Source: Shewanella halifaxensis HAW-EB4 (lineage in GTDB: Bacteria; Pseudomonadota; Gammaproteobacteria; Enterobacterales; Shewanellaceae). From it: a DNA stretch of 64,000 nt. Position 1 is the first letter of the stretch. Every line of letters begins with the position of its first letter. The translations under genes and the position numbers were made by a program. Positions 62,266 through 64,000 of the stretch are shown piece after piece. Location: assembly GCF_000019185.1 (NCBI RefSeq), contig NC_010334.1, positions 4,278,001-4,342,000 of the forward strand, in the 5' to 3' direction. Under the pieces are notes generated by a model. The model did no database searches, was not told the origin of the DNA, and saw only the letters and a program-made list of their open reading frames with translations.

Positions 62266-63887
62266 TGAAGCCATATATGAAACAAGAGCTGAAACAAGAG
62301 TTGAAACAACAGATGCAGCCATATCTGAAGCCACTGGCGTGTAGCACACTGCTGCTGGGCGTAATGTTCAGTCTATTGGGCTGCCAGCAAACCCAGATAA
62401 CATTTACCCCAACCGCTGAACCGCAGTTACCAGTATTTGATAAGTTACAGGGCGCACCAGAGATTACGTCGCTTAATTATCAAGAGTTGCCCTATTCTGA
62501 ACCAGTCTCTGTCACGCCTAAACTTGATCTATACCTGTTTGATGACACCTTATCGGGCCTAAACCATCTCTCTTTAGTGGCCTACAGCAACTTGCCGATG
62601 GCAAATTTAGATGTATTAGTGCAGGCCTTTAAGGAGAAGAGGGCTTGGTTAGTACAGCAATCAACACTGGCCTGCGCCGAGAGTCTGAGTATTCGTCCAA
62701 GTATGCACAGCCTGACCATTAGTATCGATTGCCCCGACTCGCCAAGCTTAGCCACCAAGCTATTGATGCAGTTTTGGCAAGCCGCTAGCATTAACCAAAC
62801 AGGCAGTTTTGATGAAGTAGGCAGTTTTGACGAAATAGACATAGCCAATGTGCGCAGACAGCTAAAATTGGCTAAACATATCAACGCCTATAGCGGCGCC
62901 GAAATCGATAATGTGTGGGCTAAGAAAATTCTCGGTGAGCAACATGTTTACAATCAATCACTCAACGATAAAACCCTTGCCGACAAGCTGAATTTAGCCA
63001 AACTCAACCGCGTCAGAGACACCATTTTGGCGCAAGCTAATTGGGCGTTTTTTGCTAATAACAGCCTTGAGCTTGGTGCTAACAACAGCCTTGAAAAGGA
63101 GTTTAGCGCCGCACTCGCCAAGCAGTTTGAAGTGATAGCTTTTCAGCAAGACGCCTTTAAAAATGCGCTCCCAGCACAAGATGCTGCCCCCTCTAAAAAT
63201 GCAGCTAGCGACACAGCAAGCCTAGCGCAAGCTAAGCCACTGGTAAGCCTAAGCAATAGCAATAAAACCTTGTATCTGATTGATGCGCCCGGCAGCGTGC
63301 AGACTCAAGTGAGGATCGGCTATCCGCTGGATGCCAGCAATCGTCACCTCTCATCGACTCAAGACTGCAAACTACTGGCCAGCTGGCTTGGTCGCAGCTT
63401 TTCAGGACGGCTTTACTATGATCTACGTGAAGTGCGCGGCTTAACTTACGGCATTTATGGGCGCTGCTTCGATAACCCGTTATCACGTACGCTGAAGTTT
63501 TATGGCAGCACTAAGCTTGAACACTCAGGTGCCTTTATCAGCGGCGTGTTAGATCATTTAGCATTGGCAACCCAAACGCCCGCATCAGCTGCCGAGGTCA
63601 GCGCCTTAAAGAACTATCTCACTAGCCAGCAGATGCTGCGCCAAGCCAATTTTCGCGCCGTAGAGTTCGATAGTATTAAGCAGTTAGTTCGCGGATATAC
63701 ACCAGAGCGGCAGCAACAAGAGGCCGCCAGGCTAGCAAACCTCACGCCAGCGCAGCTGCAACAGATTGCCGCCTCGGTATTTAACAACGCGCCTTATATC
63801 GTGATTAGAGGCGACGCCGCCAAAATAAGCGACGACATTAAAAAGAAGCTACCCGAGTGGAATATTGTCGAGGCCAGTGTCGATTAA
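62265..63887 (+). CDS. Second M16-like subunit, lipoprotein without zinc motif
   Basis: A 540-residue lipoprotein (lipobox SLLGC near residue 43) whose C-terminal half has the non-catalytic M16 features: SWLGRSFSGRLYYDLREVRGLTYGIYG and the helical end NLTPAQLQQIAASVF. It has no HxxEH, so it is the structural partner of the first M16 protein, as in two-chain mitochondrial-processing-peptidase-like pairs. Short in-frame repeats occur: KQELKQELKQQ (12-base units at 62280-62315) and GSFDEV/GSFDEI (18-base units at 62802-62837). ATG 62265 overlaps the previous stop; a GTG one codon earlier is possible. Confidence 0.78.
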   Translation: MKPYMKQELKQELKQQMQPYLKPLACSTLLLGVMFSLLGCQQTQITFTPTAEPQLPVFDKLQGAPEITSLNYQELPYSEPVSVTPKLDLYLFDDTLSGLNHLSLVAYSNLPMANLDVLVQAFKEKRAWLVQQSTLACAESLSIRPSMHSLTISIDCPDSPSLATKLLMQFWQAASINQTGSFDEVGSFDEIDIANVRRQLKLAKHINAYSGAEIDNVWAKKILGEQHVYNQSLNDKTLADKLNLAKLNRVRDTILAQANWAFFANNSLELGANNSLEKEFSAALAKQFEVIAFQQDAFKNALPAQDAAPSKNAASDTASLAQAKPLVSLSNSNKTLYLIDAPGSVQTQVRIGYPLDASNRHLSSTQDCKLLASWLGRSFSGRLYYDLREVRGLTYGIYGRCFDNPLSRTLKFYGSTKLEHSGAFISGVLDHLALATQTPASAAEVSALKNYLTSQQMLRQANFRAVEFDSIKQLVRGYTPERQQQEAARLANLTPAQLQQIAASVFNNAPYIVIRGDAAKISDDIKKKLPEWNIVEASVD

Positions 63888-64000
63888 ACAACATGATAGC
63901 TAGCTGATGATTTTTTAGGCGATAAACCGCTAAGTTTGCAACTCAAGTATCAGGCTTAAAAAATAAATCACAAATAGATTTCAGTTCTTCAATCCTGTGG

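Overview
The window looks like chromosome from a marine Shewanella or a close relative in the Alteromonadales. The evidence is the gene set (SO_0444-type Cu/Zn exporter with a Cys-rich loop, Tat-exported diheme cytochrome, menaquinone-type HemG, split PntA, DUF3010, DUF3465, DUF6789 and RIO-kinase proteins, MipA family barrel), moderate GC content, and dispersed non-coding repeats of the kind common in that genus. No rRNA, tRNA, prophage, integrase or CRISPR array was found. The species assignment is inference.

Layout. 1-5.4 kb: end of a LysR regulator, a TonB-dependent receptor and an NhaC family antiporter. 5.8-12.2 kb: a zinc-ribbon-like unknown, the Cu/Zn exporter with an operator-like palindrome in its promoter, arfA with an in-gene terminator, a cold-shock/DUF3465 membrane fusion coupled to a DEDD exonuclease, and a flippase-like protein. 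12.4-18.7 kb: a lipoprotein plus Tat diheme cytochrome pair, a ToxR-like membrane regulator with a small periplasmic partner, an outer-membrane barrel, a DsbA-like oxidoreductase and a GT4 glycosyltransferase. 18.7-20 kb: a 1.3 kb repeat-rich stretch without a credible gene. 20-26.5 kb: hemG with a cytochrome b561-like gene, then a probable Fur-controlled cluster (porin, imelysin, di-heme oxidoreductase), then a MITE-like element.

27.4-45.1 kb holds assimilatory sulfate reduction in two same-strand blocks. The first is cobA-cysD-cysN-SLC13 permease-cysC: sulfate uptake, activation to APS/PAPS, and the methyltransferase step for siroheme. The second is cysJ-cysI-cysH: PAPS to sulfite to sulfide. 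Between them lie pldA, a degenerate S41-like protease, a RIO kinase, an exported peroxiredoxin, DUF3010 and a large anchored unknown. 45.4-48.3 kb is the proton-translocating transhydrogenase pntA1-pntA2-pntB, which could supply NADPH to CysJI. 48.5-54.2 kb holds a long MipA-family barrel, a TetR regulator, a putative HELGH metallopeptidase, and divergent hldE and lpxL-type genes for lipid A-core synthesis.

54.5-63.9 kb: an ECF sigma factor, DUF6789, an array of short GNA-loop hairpins, and a nitric oxide detoxification module. The quinol NO reductase has three NorR-type sites and a sigma-54 -24/-12 element in front of it, and norR follows downstream. The window ends with a pair of exported M16-like peptidases. 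The first is frameshifted at an alternating CG run, as expected from loss of one CG unit.

The most rewarding places to look are the NorR/sigma-54 control region, the Fur-controlled porin/imelysin/di-heme cluster, the M16 frameshift, arfA, and the non-coding hairpin and repeat elements. All family assignments were made by eye from the protein sequence; no database search was run.
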